Below are positions 7,514-15,178 of a stretch of 21,834 nucleotides of DNA, in pieces (positions within the stretch are counted from its first letter, which is position 1; each line of letters opens with the position of its first letter). Under the pieces are notes generated by a model. That model was not told where the DNA came from. It ran no database searches and saw only the letters and a program-made list of their open reading frames with translations. The stretch comes from an uncultured Clostridia bacterium (lineage in GTDB: Bacteria > Bacillota > Clostridia > TANB77 > CAG-508). The position numbers and the translations under genes are program-made. The stretch is from assembly GCA_934122385.1 (NCBI GenBank), contig CAKOWP010000015.1:1-21834 (forward strand), given 5' to 3'.

Positions 7514-9769
7514 TTATTTTAAAGTTACCTTAACAACTGTACCAGCATCAACCTGAGAACCTTTAGGTGGATCTTGCGAAACAACAACACCAGAACCATC
7601 TATACTTATATTAAGATTAGCATTTCTTAATTCTGTAGTTGCAGTATAAGCACTTTTTCCAGTAAGGTCAGGAACTGTAGCAGAAGTTCTTGTAGTTTGG
7701 TCATATAACATAATAATAGAATTCTTTGATAATGAAACGCCAGGCTTTGGAACTTGCTCTACAACAACTGTACTATTTTTATCATTAGAAGTTGAAATTT
7801 TTGAAGTAAATCCTTTTTCACTTAATATTTTTTCAGCTTCAGCAATTGTTTTATTTCTAACTTCAGGAACTGTAATTAAATCAGAATCTTCCGTATTTTC
7901 TTCACTAGAAGGAATACCAAGATAAGGTAAAATTTCAGTCAACATTTGAGAGACAACAGGTCCAGCTAATGTTCCACCTTGGTGGTTACTCTTTGGAGGT
8001 TTATACAAATTAAGTAGTAATACAACTTGAGTATCTTCAACAGGAGAAATTGCAACATATGTAGCAACATACCCATCTATATCCTCTCTACCAGAACGAG
8101 GTTCAGAAGTACCAGTTTTTCCACCAACAGTATAGCCAGTAACAGCACCTCTTTTTCCAGTACCTTCTTCAACAACTGATTGCATCATAGATTTTACTTT
8201 TGAAGCGGTATCAGAAGAAATAACTTGTCTAACTTCTTCAGTGTCAACAGTTGTTACAGCACTTGTGTCTGTATTAGTAATTGACTTAACAATTCTAGGT
8301 TTCATTAAAACACCATCATTTGCAATTGCAGAAATTGCAGTTATCATTTGTAATGGAGTAATACTAAAACGCTGTCCAAAAGAATAAGTAGCTCGTTCAA
8401 CTGGAATTACAGTAGATTCTTCTTTAAATATTGAATTAGCCTCACCAGGTAAATCAACACCAGTTTTATCAAAAAGACCAAAGGCCTTATAATATTTATA
8501 TAAAGTAGGAGTTCCAATTCTAGCACCTAACTGTATTAGAGCAGGGTTACAAGAATTTTCTAATGCTTTTCTTAAAGATTGAGAACCATGTGAACCATCA
8601 GACTTCCAACAACTTATACGAGTATCACCAACAACTTCATAACCAGGGCAATTAAAATCACCAGCAACATCAGTTCCAGTAATATTTTCCTCTAAAGCAG
8701 TAGATGCTGTTATAAGCTTGAAAACTGAACCAGGTTCATATAATTCAGAAACAGATTTGTTAGACCACATTTTATATATAGCATCATTTTTCTCTTTGTC
8801 ATTTAATGAATCATAAGTTTTTGCAACATACTCATTAGGAGTAAAAGGTTGATTTAAGTCATAGTTAGGATATGTAGCCATAGCTAAAATATCACCAGTT
8901 TTTGGATCCATAACAATGCAATTTCCACCATTTTCAACATTATTATCTTCAATTGCTTGTTTTAAATATTTTTCAACTATTGTTTGAATATTTAAATCAA
9001 TAGTAAGAGTTAAATCACTACCATTTTCAGCTGGAATATAAGTTTCCTCTGCATTTGGAATTTCCTCTTGACTTGCACTTTTTGAACTTACAATTTTGCC
9101 AGGAGTACCTGTTAAAACAGAATCCCATTTATTTTCAATACCAGCTAAACCTTGATTATCACTACCACAAGAACCTAAAACCTGAGATAATACTGTTCCA
9201 TATGGATAATATCTTTTAGTATCTTCATCTATGTTTATACCAGTTGATATTTTATTATCTGACATCCATTTTTTTAGTTCATCAACTTTATCTTTTTCAA
9301 CCTTTTTTGCGATAGTCTCAACATTAGAGTCACTTGTTACTTTTTTTAAGGTTTCATCATAATCAAGCCCAAAAATATCTGAAAATACTTTAGCAACTTT
9401 TTCTTTTAAAGCTTGAGTATTATCACTATTTTTTGTATCTTTGATTTTTTGTGGGTTAATTGTTATTGTATCAACAGAGGCACTTGTTGCAAGGACTTTA
9501 CCTGTTGAATCATAAATTGAACCACGTTTTGGACTTATTATTTGGTTTATTGATTGTTGATTATATGCTAGATTTTTTAAATAGTTTCCTTGTACAAATT
9601 GCAAGAATCCTATTCGTCCTACTAACAATGTAAAAATCAATATTATTACTACAAATATTATTTTTAATTTTTTAATATTTATAAAGTTTTGAGATGTATA
9701 TTCAGAATTTATTTTTGTTACTTTTTTATTTATTTTTTTTGTATTTTTCGGTTTATTTTTATTGTTCAA
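7514..9769 (-). CDS. Class B penicillin-binding protein with two PASTA domains (SpoVD/FtsI-like)
   Basis: Peptidoglycan D,D-transpeptidase. Numbering below counts from the TTG at 9793. One membrane segment at about 43-60 follows a basic cytoplasmic tail. The dimerisation domain runs about 85-260 (ISPKRGSIYDSTGKVLA). The transpeptidase domain carries the three active-site motifs S356-VF-K359, S414-C-N416 and K559-T-G561. PASTA repeats follow at about 639-698 and 705-759. Two PASTA repeats are usual for PBP2B and mycobacterial-type proteins and one for SpoVD, so whether it serves division or sporulation is open. Start: TTG at 9793 has no Shine-Dalgarno, whereas TTG at 9769 is preceded at 6 nt by GAGTGGTG; I use 9769, which removes eight residues. 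None of the usual dcw neighbours (mraZ, rsmH, ftsL, mraY) is present; it is a single gene with its own promoter and terminator. Confidence 0.93.
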   Translation of the reverse strand: MNNKNKPKNTKKINKKVTKINSEYTSQNFINIKKLKIIFVVIILIFTLLVGRIGFLQFVQGNYLKNLAYNQQSINQIISPKRGSIYDSTGKVLATSASVDTITINPQKIKDTKNSDNTQALKEKVAKVFSDIFGLDYDETLKKVTSDSNVETIAKKVEKDKVDELKKWMSDNKISTGINIDEDTKRYYPYGTVLSQVLGSCGSDNQGLAGIENKWDSVLTGTPGKIVSSKSASQEEIPNAEETYIPAENGSDLTLTIDLNIQTIVEKYLKQAIEDNNVENGGNCIVMDPKTGDILAMATYPNYDLNQPFTPNEYVAKTYDSLNDKEKNDAIYKMWSNKSVSELYEPGSVFKLITASTALEENITGTDVAGDFNCPGYEVVGDTRISCWKSDGSHGSQSLRKALENSCNPALIQLGARIGTPTLYKYYKAFGLFDKTGVDLPGEANSIFKEESTVIPVERATYSFGQRFSITPLQMITAISAIANDGVLMKPRIVKSITNTDTSAVTTVDTEEVRQVISSDTASKVKSMMQSVVEEGTGKRGAVTGYTVGGKTGTSEPRSGREDIDGYVATYVAISPVEDTQVVLLLNLYKPPKSNHQGGTLAGPVVSQMLTEILPYLGIPSSEENTEDSDLITVPEVRNKTIAEAEKILSEKGFTSKISTSNDKNSTVVVEQVPKPGVSLSKNSIIMLYDQTTRTSATVPDLTGKSAYTATTELRNANLNISIDGSGVVVSQDPPKGSQVDAGTVVKVTLK

Positions 9770-9805
9770 TATATTCACCACTCTTTTGTTCAAATTTATA
9801 ACAGT

Positions 9806-9834
9806 ATTGTATATTAAAGATGTTTAAAAATCAA
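9806..9834 (-). promoter_or_regulatory. Promoter of the PBP gene
   Basis: On the minus strand: TTGATT (9834-9829), 17-bp spacer, TACAAT (9811-9806). Transcription would start about 30 nt before the preferred TTG start. It lies between the gene and the left arm of the inverted repeat, so the repeat is upstream of the promoter and not in the leader. Confidence 0.6.
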
Positions 9835-9916
9835 TAAAATTATTAAATTTTAGATAAAAAATATAATAACAAGTTACAATTTGTAGTTCCATTATAATTA
9901 TTGATGTGTAAGGTAA

Positions 9917-10039
9917 TTCCTTGAAGGTTATATATATTTGATATTGTATACATTTGATTGGAGAGAAAAATAGAAAAACTTAAATAAAAAACTGAGGAAT
10001 GCTCACGGGAAAAATGTATATATGTATATGATTTTAAAC
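9917..10039 (-). repeat. Left copy of a ~125-bp inverted repeat element
   Basis: Read on the minus strand, this arm begins with a 30-nt block (10039-10010) identical to 10183-10212. Next comes a small hairpin TGAG-CATTC-CTCA followed by GTTTTTT (10005-9987), then a variable T-rich stretch, then a 35-nt block (9951-9917) identical to 10273-10307. Weaker similarity (TTACACAT, then GAACT at equal spacing) continues to about 9880. The arm contains no conserved open reading frame. Confidence 0.9.
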
Positions 10040-10182
10040 ATTTTCTCGGTTTAATACGCAATATAAGAATTTCTAAAATAAATTGATGGCACCCTTCCAC
10101 TTGGTCTTCGCTTTGCTCAACCTGAACTCTTTCCATAAATTTATTTAAGAAATTATAGTATTGCTTTAATTACATTCGAAAA
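10040..10182. other. 143-bp spacer between the inverted repeats, with a GC-richer core
   Basis: The centre of the inverted-repeat element. Bases 10085-10135 are clearly richer in G+C than everything around them (GCACCCTTCC, GGTCTTCGCTTTGCTCAACC) and could fold locally (for example GGT...ACC around GCAAAGC on the minus strand). No homologous gene was recognised. A 97-codon minus-strand frame crosses it and the left arm, but looks non-coding. Possible identities: a structured RNA, or the core of a non-autonomous mobile element. Confidence 0.5.
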
Positions 10183-10307
10183 GTTTAAAATCATATACAT
10201 ATATACATTTTTAGCCGGAGTGAGAGAGGCTCAGTTTTTAATTTTAGATTTTCTTTTTGAACGCAATGAACAGTATACAATATCAAATATATATAACCTT
10301 CAAGGAA
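10183..10307 (+). repeat. Right copy of the ~125-bp inverted repeat element
   Basis: Same organisation as the left copy in the opposite orientation: identical 30-nt block (10183-10212), hairpin TGAG-AGAGG-CTCA plus GTTTTT (10221-10239), a variable T-rich stretch, and an identical 35-nt block (10273-10307). Weak similarity extends to about 10350, reaching the yifB leader. The hairpin stem is the same in both copies while its 5-nt loop differs. Confidence 0.9.
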
Positions 10308-10322
10308 ACAATTTACACATAA

Positions 10323-10351
10323 TTTATTCTATAAGAACTGTGAATTATAAT
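10323..10351 (+). promoter_or_regulatory. Possible yifB promoter
   Basis: Good TATAAT (10346-10351) with a weak -35 TTTATT (10323-10328) at 17 bp. It sits 35 nt before the yifB start, just past the right repeat copy. Confidence 0.4.
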
Positions 10352-10385
10352 AATAACAAAATCAAAAAAAGAAAGGAGATTTACA

Positions 10386-11924
10386 ATGATATCAACAGTA
10401 AAAACAATTTCACTAACAGGAATAGAAGGAAGTCTAGTGGAAGTACAAACAGACATAACAGGAGGACTACCAGGATTTGAAATAGTAGGACTGCCAGACA
10501 CAAGCGTAAAAGAATCAAAAGAAAGAATAAAATCAGCGATAAAAAATTCAAGCATAGAATTTCCAAGTAGAAAAATAATAATAAACTTAGCACCAGCAAG
10601 TACAAAAAAAGAAGGAACAAGCTATGACCTGCCAATAGCCATAGGAATACTATTAGCACAAAACAAAATAATTAATAAAAAATTAGAAAATACAATATTT
10701 ATAGGAGAACTATCTCTAGATGGAAAAATAAATCATATAAATGGAGTATTACCAATGTGCATAGAGGCGATGAATTTAGGAATAAAAAAAGTAATACTAC
10801 CAAAATCAAATGAAAGAGAAGCAGCAGTAATTACAAACTTAGAGATAATAGGAGTAAATAATTTGCAAGAAGTAATAGACTATTTAAATGGAAGAAAATT
10901 AATAGAAGGGTCAACAGTCGATATATTAGAAATATTTAAGAGACAAAATAAAGAACAACTAGATTTTTCAGAAGTAAAGGGACAAGAAAATGTGAAAAGA
11001 GCGTTAGAAATAGCAGCAGCAGGAGGACATAATTGTATATTAATAGGCCCACCAGGTTCAGGAAAAACAATGATAGCAAAAAGAATCCCTAGCATATTGC
11101 CAGATTTAACATTTGAAGAAGCATTAGATGTTACAAAAATTCATAGCATATCAGGAATGCTAGATAACAACATTGGAATAGTGACAACAAGACCATTTAG
11201 AAGCCCACATCATACGATATCGCCAACATCAATGATAGGTGGCGGAAGAAATCCAAAACCAGGAGAGATAAGCTTAGCACATAATGGAGTATTATTTTTA
11301 GACGAATTACCAGAATTTAATAGAACAACATTAGAAGTGTTAAGAGGACCGTTAGAAGATAAAAATGTAACAATATCAAGATTATATTCAAAAGTGGAAT
11401 ATCCATCAAATTTTATGCTTATAGCTAGTATGAACCCATGTCCGTGCGGATATTATGGAAGTGAAGAAAAGAGTTGCAATTGTTCAGGACAAGCAATTGA
11501 AAAATATTTAAATCGAATAAGCGGACCACTATTAGATAGAATTGATTTACATGTTGAAGTAAAACCAGTGAAATATGAAAAGTTAAATTCAGAAATAAAG
11601 CCTGAAACATCAGAAAAAATAAAGAAAAGAGTAAATAATGCAAGAAGAATACAGTATTTAAGATACAAAGGTACGGGCATTTATTCAAACGCAGAATTAA
11701 CACCGCAAATGATAGAAAAATATTGCCAAATTGATGAACAGTCAAAGAAGATATTGGAACAAGCATTTAGAAAACTTGGACTAAGTGCAAGAGCATATTC
11801 AAGAATACTAAAAGTTGCAAGGACAATAGCAGACTTAGAATCAAAAGAAAACATAGAAAGGCAACACATTTTAGAAGCAATTCAATATAGAAGTTTAGAT
11901 AGAAAGTATGGAGATAAATTTTAA
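10386..11924 (+). CDS. yifB: YifB/ComM family Mg-chelatase-like AAA+ ATPase
   Basis: A 512-residue protein of the family's usual length. Residues 1-170 form the ChlI-like N-terminal domain (GLPGFEIVGLPDTSVKESKER). The AAA+ module has Walker A GPPGSGKT at 221-228, Walker B VLFLDE at 302-307, sensor-1 Asn350 and the conserved LLDRIDLHVEV. Four cysteines (352, 354, 364, 366) form a CPC...CNC cluster that may bind a metal. A C-terminal helical lid ends the protein. ComM in Gram-negatives is a hexameric helicase that drives branch migration during natural transformation; in Bacillota the role is assumed to be similar. AAAGGAG (10372-10378) precedes the ATG. The stop codon overlaps the dprA ATG by one base, so the two are translationally coupled, which supports a DNA-uptake or recombination role. 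Confidence 0.95.
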   Translation: MISTVKTISLTGIEGSLVEVQTDITGGLPGFEIVGLPDTSVKESKERIKSAIKNSSIEFPSRKIIINLAPASTKKEGTSYDLPIAIGILLAQNKIINKKLENTIFIGELSLDGKINHINGVLPMCIEAMNLGIKKVILPKSNEREAAVITNLEIIGVNNLQEVIDYLNGRKLIEGSTVDILEIFKRQNKEQLDFSEVKGQENVKRALEIAAAGGHNCILIGPPGSGKTMIAKRIPSILPDLTFEEALDVTKIHSISGMLDNNIGIVTTRPFRSPHHTISPTSMIGGGRNPKPGEISLAHNGVLFLDELPEFNRTTLEVLRGPLEDKNVTISRLYSKVEYPSNFMLIASMNPCPCGYYGSEEKSCNCSGQAIEKYLNRISGPLLDRIDLHVEVKPVKYEKLNSEIKPETSEKIKKRVNNARRIQYLRYKGTGIYSNAELTPQMIEKYCQIDEQSKKILEQAFRKLGLSARAYSRILKVARTIADLESKENIERQHILEAIQYRSLDRKYGDKF

Positions 11925-12785
11925 TGAAAATAGATATAGAAAATTCAATATACCCAAAACAATTGAAAAAATTAAAAAATCCACCACAATTTATATATGC
12001 AAATGGAAACATAGGATTATTAAAAACTAATCGGAATATCAATAATAGGCTCAAGAAAACCAACAAAATATGGAGAAAGAATGACAAAAAAGTTTACAAA
12101 AGAATTAAGCTTATATGGGTTAACAATTGTTAGTGGAATGGCAGAAGGAATAGATAGTTTTGCACATACTACTGCATTAGAAACACAAGGAAAGACAATT
12201 GCTGTATTACCATGTGGATTTAACAAAATATTCCCCAAAAGCAATATAAAATTATATCAGCAAATATTAGAGGATGATGGACTTGTTATAAGTGAATATG
12301 AAGAAGAACAAGAAAAAACATATAAAAGTCTTTTAGAAAGAAATAGAATTGTAGCAGGACTATCAATTGGAACATTAGTAGTCGAAGGAGGATATAGAAG
12401 TGGAACAAGCGTAACTGCAAGAAAAACTAAAGAATTAAGAAAAAATGTATTTTGCATACCATCAAGTTTAGAAAACCCAAAGGGAATAACACCAAATAAA
12501 TTAATACAAAGTGGAGCTTTTTTAGTTACAACAGTAGAAGATATTGTTAAAAAATATCCAGAATTAAAGTTGAAAAAACTAGAAGTTCAAAGACCGAAAG
12601 AGAAAGGAATTGAACCAGAATTTAAAGAAATTTATGATATTTTGAGTTTCGAAAAATCAATACATATTAATGAAATAGCAAAAAAATTGAATATGTCAAT
12701 TAGTGAAATAAATTCAAAATTAATGATGCTTGAAATTGATGGAAAAGTAATTGCACTTCCGGGAAATAATTATAAAAAGTTTTAA
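11924..12785 (+). pseudogene. dprA: DprA (Smf) DNA-processing protein, split by a +1 frameshift
   Basis: DprA loads RecA on incoming single-stranded DNA. The first frame (11924 on) gives YPKQLKKLKNPPQFIYANGNIGLL, the normal DprA beginning, but after KTNR it runs into nonsense and stops at 12131-12133. The continuation is in another frame: ISIIGSRKPTKYGERM (12036-12083), VSGMAEGIDSFAH, IVAGLSIGTLVVEGGYRSGTS, then a C-terminal winged helix to 12785. Removing one G of the GG at 12033-12034 restores KTNR-ISIIGSRKP exactly, so the lesion is a single inserted base. The N-terminal SAM domain found in many DprA proteins is absent, giving about 286 residues in the repaired frame. The ATG at 12081 could give a 234-residue product, but it would lack the first part of the Rossmann fold (including GSRKPTKYGER). 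The split may be a real mutation or a sequencing/assembly error. Confidence 0.88.
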
Positions 12786-12845
12786 ATATCTTTAATGGAG
12801 ATATATTAAAGAGTTAAAAAATCGACTAACATTATAAAGGAGAAA

Positions 12846-13214
12846 ATGAAATATATGAAAATACACATAAAAAAAGATTTTGGTAATTCTGGTGAAGACA
12901 TAGCAGTCCAATATTTGAAAAATCATGGACATATTATTTTAAAACGAAATTTTTATTGTAAACAAGGTGAAATTGATATTATCACCAAAGACAAAAATGA
13001 AATTGTTTTTATAGAAGTAAAAAGTAGAAGCAACACAGAATATGGACTGCCATCAGAGTCAGTGACAAAACAAAAAATTCAACATTTATATAAAACAGCT
13101 AGATATTTTTTGTATAAAAATAAAATGTTAAACGAATTTGTCAGATTTGATGTTGTGGAAATATTAATAAAAAGTGGAAAGTTTAATATAAATCATATAA
13201 AACAGATTATATAA
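12846..13214 (+). CDS. yraN: YraN family (UPF0102) nuclease-like protein
   Basis: A 122-residue protein of the family's normal size. It has the restriction-endonuclease-like core: GEDIAVQYL (16-24), GEIDII (41-46) with Asp44, and VFIEVKSR (54-61) with the E-x-K of a PD-(D/E)XK site. The role is unproven; its frequent location beside dprA suggests DNA metabolism, and that link is kept here. AAAGGAG ends only 3 nt before the ATG at 12846 and 12 nt before the in-frame ATG at 12855; neither spacing is ideal, and the start could be either. The gap from dprA is 60 nt with no promoter seen, so it is probably in the yifB-dprA operon. Confidence 0.9.
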   Translation: MKYMKIHIKKDFGNSGEDIAVQYLKNHGHIILKRNFYCKQGEIDIITKDKNEIVFIEVKSRSNTEYGLPSESVTKQKIQHLYKTARYFLYKNKMLNEFVRFDVVEILIKSGKFNINHIKQII

Positions 13215-13278
13215 GTTACAGTTCAGTAAGGAAAAGTCTTGAAATACCTGTGAATGATATTTCTTACTGGACCGTAAC
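13215..13278 (+). other. Long intergenic hairpin after yraN
   Basis: GTTACAGTTCAGTAAG (13215-13230), starting right after the yraN stop, pairs with CTTACTGGACCGTAAC (13263-13278): 16 positions with one G-U wobble and one mismatch, around a 32-nt interior that can form a smaller AAATA/TATTT hairpin. There is no T run, so it is not a standard terminator. It may be a processing or stability element or a REP-like repeat. GTTACAGTTCA also occurs, reversed, near 17794-17804. Confidence 0.6.
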
Positions 13279-13316
13279 AACATAGGAACAATTTTATGTA
13301 AAATAGCAATAAAATC

Positions 13317-13345
13317 TTGAATATAGAACAAATTACTGGTATAAT
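13317..13345 (+). promoter_or_regulatory. rsmA promoter
   Basis: TTGAAT (13317-13322), 17-bp spacer, TATAAT (13340-13345), with an extended TG at 13337-13338. Confidence 0.75.
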
Positions 13346-13425
13346 AAACAACGAAGTAGGGTTTAAATTTGACTTTATAAAAATAGACTTGAAACGAAAA
13401 AATATAAAAATAGAAAGGACACCAG

Positions 13426-14280
13426 ATGGAAAATATATTAGAAGAAACAAGATTTATAATGAAAAAATACAACATAAAAGCAAATAAAAATCTTGGACAA
13501 AACTTTTTAATAAACGAAGAAGTAGTAAACAACATAGTAGGTTGTAGTAACATAGAAAAAGAAGATTTAGTAATAGAAATAGGCCCTGGATTAGGAACAC
13601 TAACAAAATATCTGCTAGAAAAAGCAGGAAAAGTAATATGCATAGAACTAGACACAAAAATGTTGCAAATACTAGAAGACAGATTTTCTTTATACAATAA
13701 TTTTGAATTAATAAACAATGATGTACTAAAAGTTGATTTGAAAAATATAATAGAAAAAGAAAAAGCAGAAGGTAAAATAAAAAATGTAAAAATAGTAGCA
13801 AATTTACCATATTACATTACAACACCAATAATAATGAAACTATTAGAAGAAGAGTTAGAACTAGAAAGTATAACAGTAATGATACAAAAAGAAGTGGCAG
13901 ACAGGCTAATAGCAGTACCAGGACAAAAAAATACAGGAGCAATAACATATTCTGTATATTATTATGCAAGTTCAGAAGCAATAATGGAAGTGCCCAATAG
14001 CTCATTTATACCAGAACCAGAAGTAACATCAAAAGTAATAAAATTAAATATAAGAAAAGAGCCAATTGTTACACCAAAGGACAAAGAAAAAATGTTCAAA
14101 ATAATAAAATATGCATTTATGCAAAAAAGAAAAACATTGCTAAATTCATTAACAAATAATGGTGTGTTTGAAAACAAACAAAAAGGTACAGAAATTTTAA
14201 ATTCGCTGGGAATAAAGGAAAGTGTAAGACCAGAAGAGTTAACATTAGAACAATTTGAAAAAATTTCAGATATTTTATAA
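13426..14280 (+). CDS. rsmA: 16S rRNA (adenine1518/1519-N6)-dimethyltransferase RsmA (KsgA)
   Basis: A 284-residue protein, the standard length. It dimethylates two adjacent adenines in the terminal helix of 16S rRNA using S-adenosylmethionine, late in 30S assembly. Seen: NLGQNFL (22-28), the SAM-binding motif I VIEIGPGLGTLT (49-60), IELD (73-76) for ribose binding, the catalytic motif IV NLPYYITTPI (126-135), and a C-terminal helical domain with FMQKRKTLLNSL. GAAAGGAC (13413-13420) lies 5 nt before the ATG. It has its own promoter and no close upstream partner; the next gene follows after 65 nt without a clear terminator. Confidence 0.96.
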   Translation: MENILEETRFIMKKYNIKANKNLGQNFLINEEVVNNIVGCSNIEKEDLVIEIGPGLGTLTKYLLEKAGKVICIELDTKMLQILEDRFSLYNNFELINNDVLKVDLKNIIEKEKAEGKIKNVKIVANLPYYITTPIIMKLLEEELELESITVMIQKEVADRLIAVPGQKNTGAITYSVYYYASSEAIMEVPNSSFIPEPEVTSKVIKLNIRKEPIVTPKDKEKMFKIIKYAFMQKRKTLLNSLTNNGVFENKQKGTEILNSLGIKESVRPEELTLEQFEKISDIL

Positions 14281-14306
14281 AAAATATTCCAAAAAAAAAT
14301 TACATA

Positions 14307-14315
14307 TGTTATAAT
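14307..14315 (+). promoter_or_regulatory. Extended -10 promoter of the sortase gene
   Basis: TG-T-TATAAT (14307-14315) with only a poor -35 (TTCCAA at 14287-14292). Extended -10 promoters can work without a strong -35. It lies 30 nt before the ATG. Confidence 0.5.
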
Positions 14316-14345
14316 AAAAAAGAAGAATAATGTAAGGAGGTTAGA

Positions 14346-15113
14346 ATGAATCAAATTCTAGTAACAAAAAAATTATATATAACACCAGAATTAAAAAGAA
14401 AAAAGAAGATATATAAATTTGATTTTATTATATCTGTATTTTTAGTATGCATTTTAACATCTTTATACATTTATGCTGAATATGACAGAAACAAAAGTGA
14501 AGCAGTATCACAAGACATACTAGAAGAAATGAACCAAACACTAGCAGATACTTCGGTAGACACAACTGTTGCAGATGATGATGTTTTGATGGTAGTACTA
14601 GATGGAACAGAAGAAGACATTAGTTCAGCAGATAGCAAAGTTAAAGTAGACATTACACAGGTAAATAGCCAAGCACAAAAAGAAACAACACCAAGTGGAT
14701 ATCAATATAAAAAAATTGCAGTTATAAATATACCAAAAATAAATGTTAATTATGCAATATTACAAGGTGAAACAGGAAGTGCAGAAGAAACAGATGCATT
14801 ATTAAAAATTTCACCGGTTAAATATCATGGACATGAACCAAATGAAGTAGGAAATTTCTGTATAGTAGCACATAACTACAGAAATACAAAATTCTTCAGT
14901 AAAGTGCCAACATTAGTAGTTGGAGATACAGTAGACTTAACAGATTTAACAGGAAGAAAAATTACATATCAAGTATATGATAAATATACAGTAGACCCAA
15001 GTGACACAAGCTGTACAACACAATTAACTGGAGGAAAAAAAGAAGTTACATTAATAACATGTACAGATGATAGCAAACAAAGGGTAGTAGTAAAATGTAA
15101 AGAAGTAAAATAG
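14346..15113 (+). CDS. Sortase (class D/E-like transpeptidase)
   Basis: A membrane-anchored cysteine transpeptidase of 255 residues. A basic N-terminus and one membrane segment at about 26-44 (FIISVFLVCILTSLYIYA) are followed by an acidic, disordered stalk (about 50-118) and the sortase barrel (about 120-252). The catalytic triad is visible: His176 in IVAHNYRN, Cys239 in TLITC, and Arg246 in SKQRVVV. The TLxTC motif is the sortase hallmark. AAGGAGG (14334-14340) lies 5 nt before the ATG. No protein in the window has a C-terminal LPXTG-type sorting signal and no pilin cluster is present, so the substrate is elsewhere; a housekeeping role is the simplest reading. The class is uncertain: the single N-terminal anchor and short barrel suit class D or E. 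Confidence 0.9.
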   Translation: MNQILVTKKLYITPELKRKKKIYKFDFIISVFLVCILTSLYIYAEYDRNKSEAVSQDILEEMNQTLADTSVDTTVADDDVLMVVLDGTEEDISSADSKVKVDITQVNSQAQKETTPSGYQYKKIAVINIPKINVNYAILQGETGSAEETDALLKISPVKYHGHEPNEVGNFCIVAHNYRNTKFFSKVPTLVVGDTVDLTDLTGRKITYQVYDKYTVDPSDTSCTTQLTGGKKEVTLITCTDDSKQRVVVKCKEVK

Positions 15114-15132
15114 TAACAAATTAAAAGTCTTT

Positions 15133-15178
15133 CTCATATAATAAAATAAAATTATTGTATGAGGGGGATTTTTTCTTG
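15133..15178 (+). promoter_or_regulatory. Hairpin that overlaps the ribosome binding site of the M15 gene
   Basis: CTCATATAAT (15133-15142) pairs with ATTGTATGAG (15154-15163), ten pairs with one G-U wobble. The right arm ends inside the Shine-Dalgarno GAGGGGG (15161-15167), which is followed by a T6 run and the TTG start at 15176. It could attenuate read-through from the sortase gene or modulate translation of the next gene. Confidence 0.5.

Noticed and set aside
9843..10136. 97-codon minus-strand open frame across the left repeat arm and spacer
   Set aside because: No ribosome binding site or known domain. The repeat blocks it shares with the right arm are in inconsistent frames, so it is not a conserved protein.
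10220..10480. 86-codon plus-strand open frame that shares YTISNIYNLQG with the one above
   Set aside because: The shared peptide comes from the 35-nt DNA repeat. The frame overlaps the start of yifB and has no start signal of its own.
11924..12133. Possible programmed frameshift in dprA
   Set aside because: No slippery heptamer or downstream stimulatory structure at the junction. A single extra G explains it more simply.
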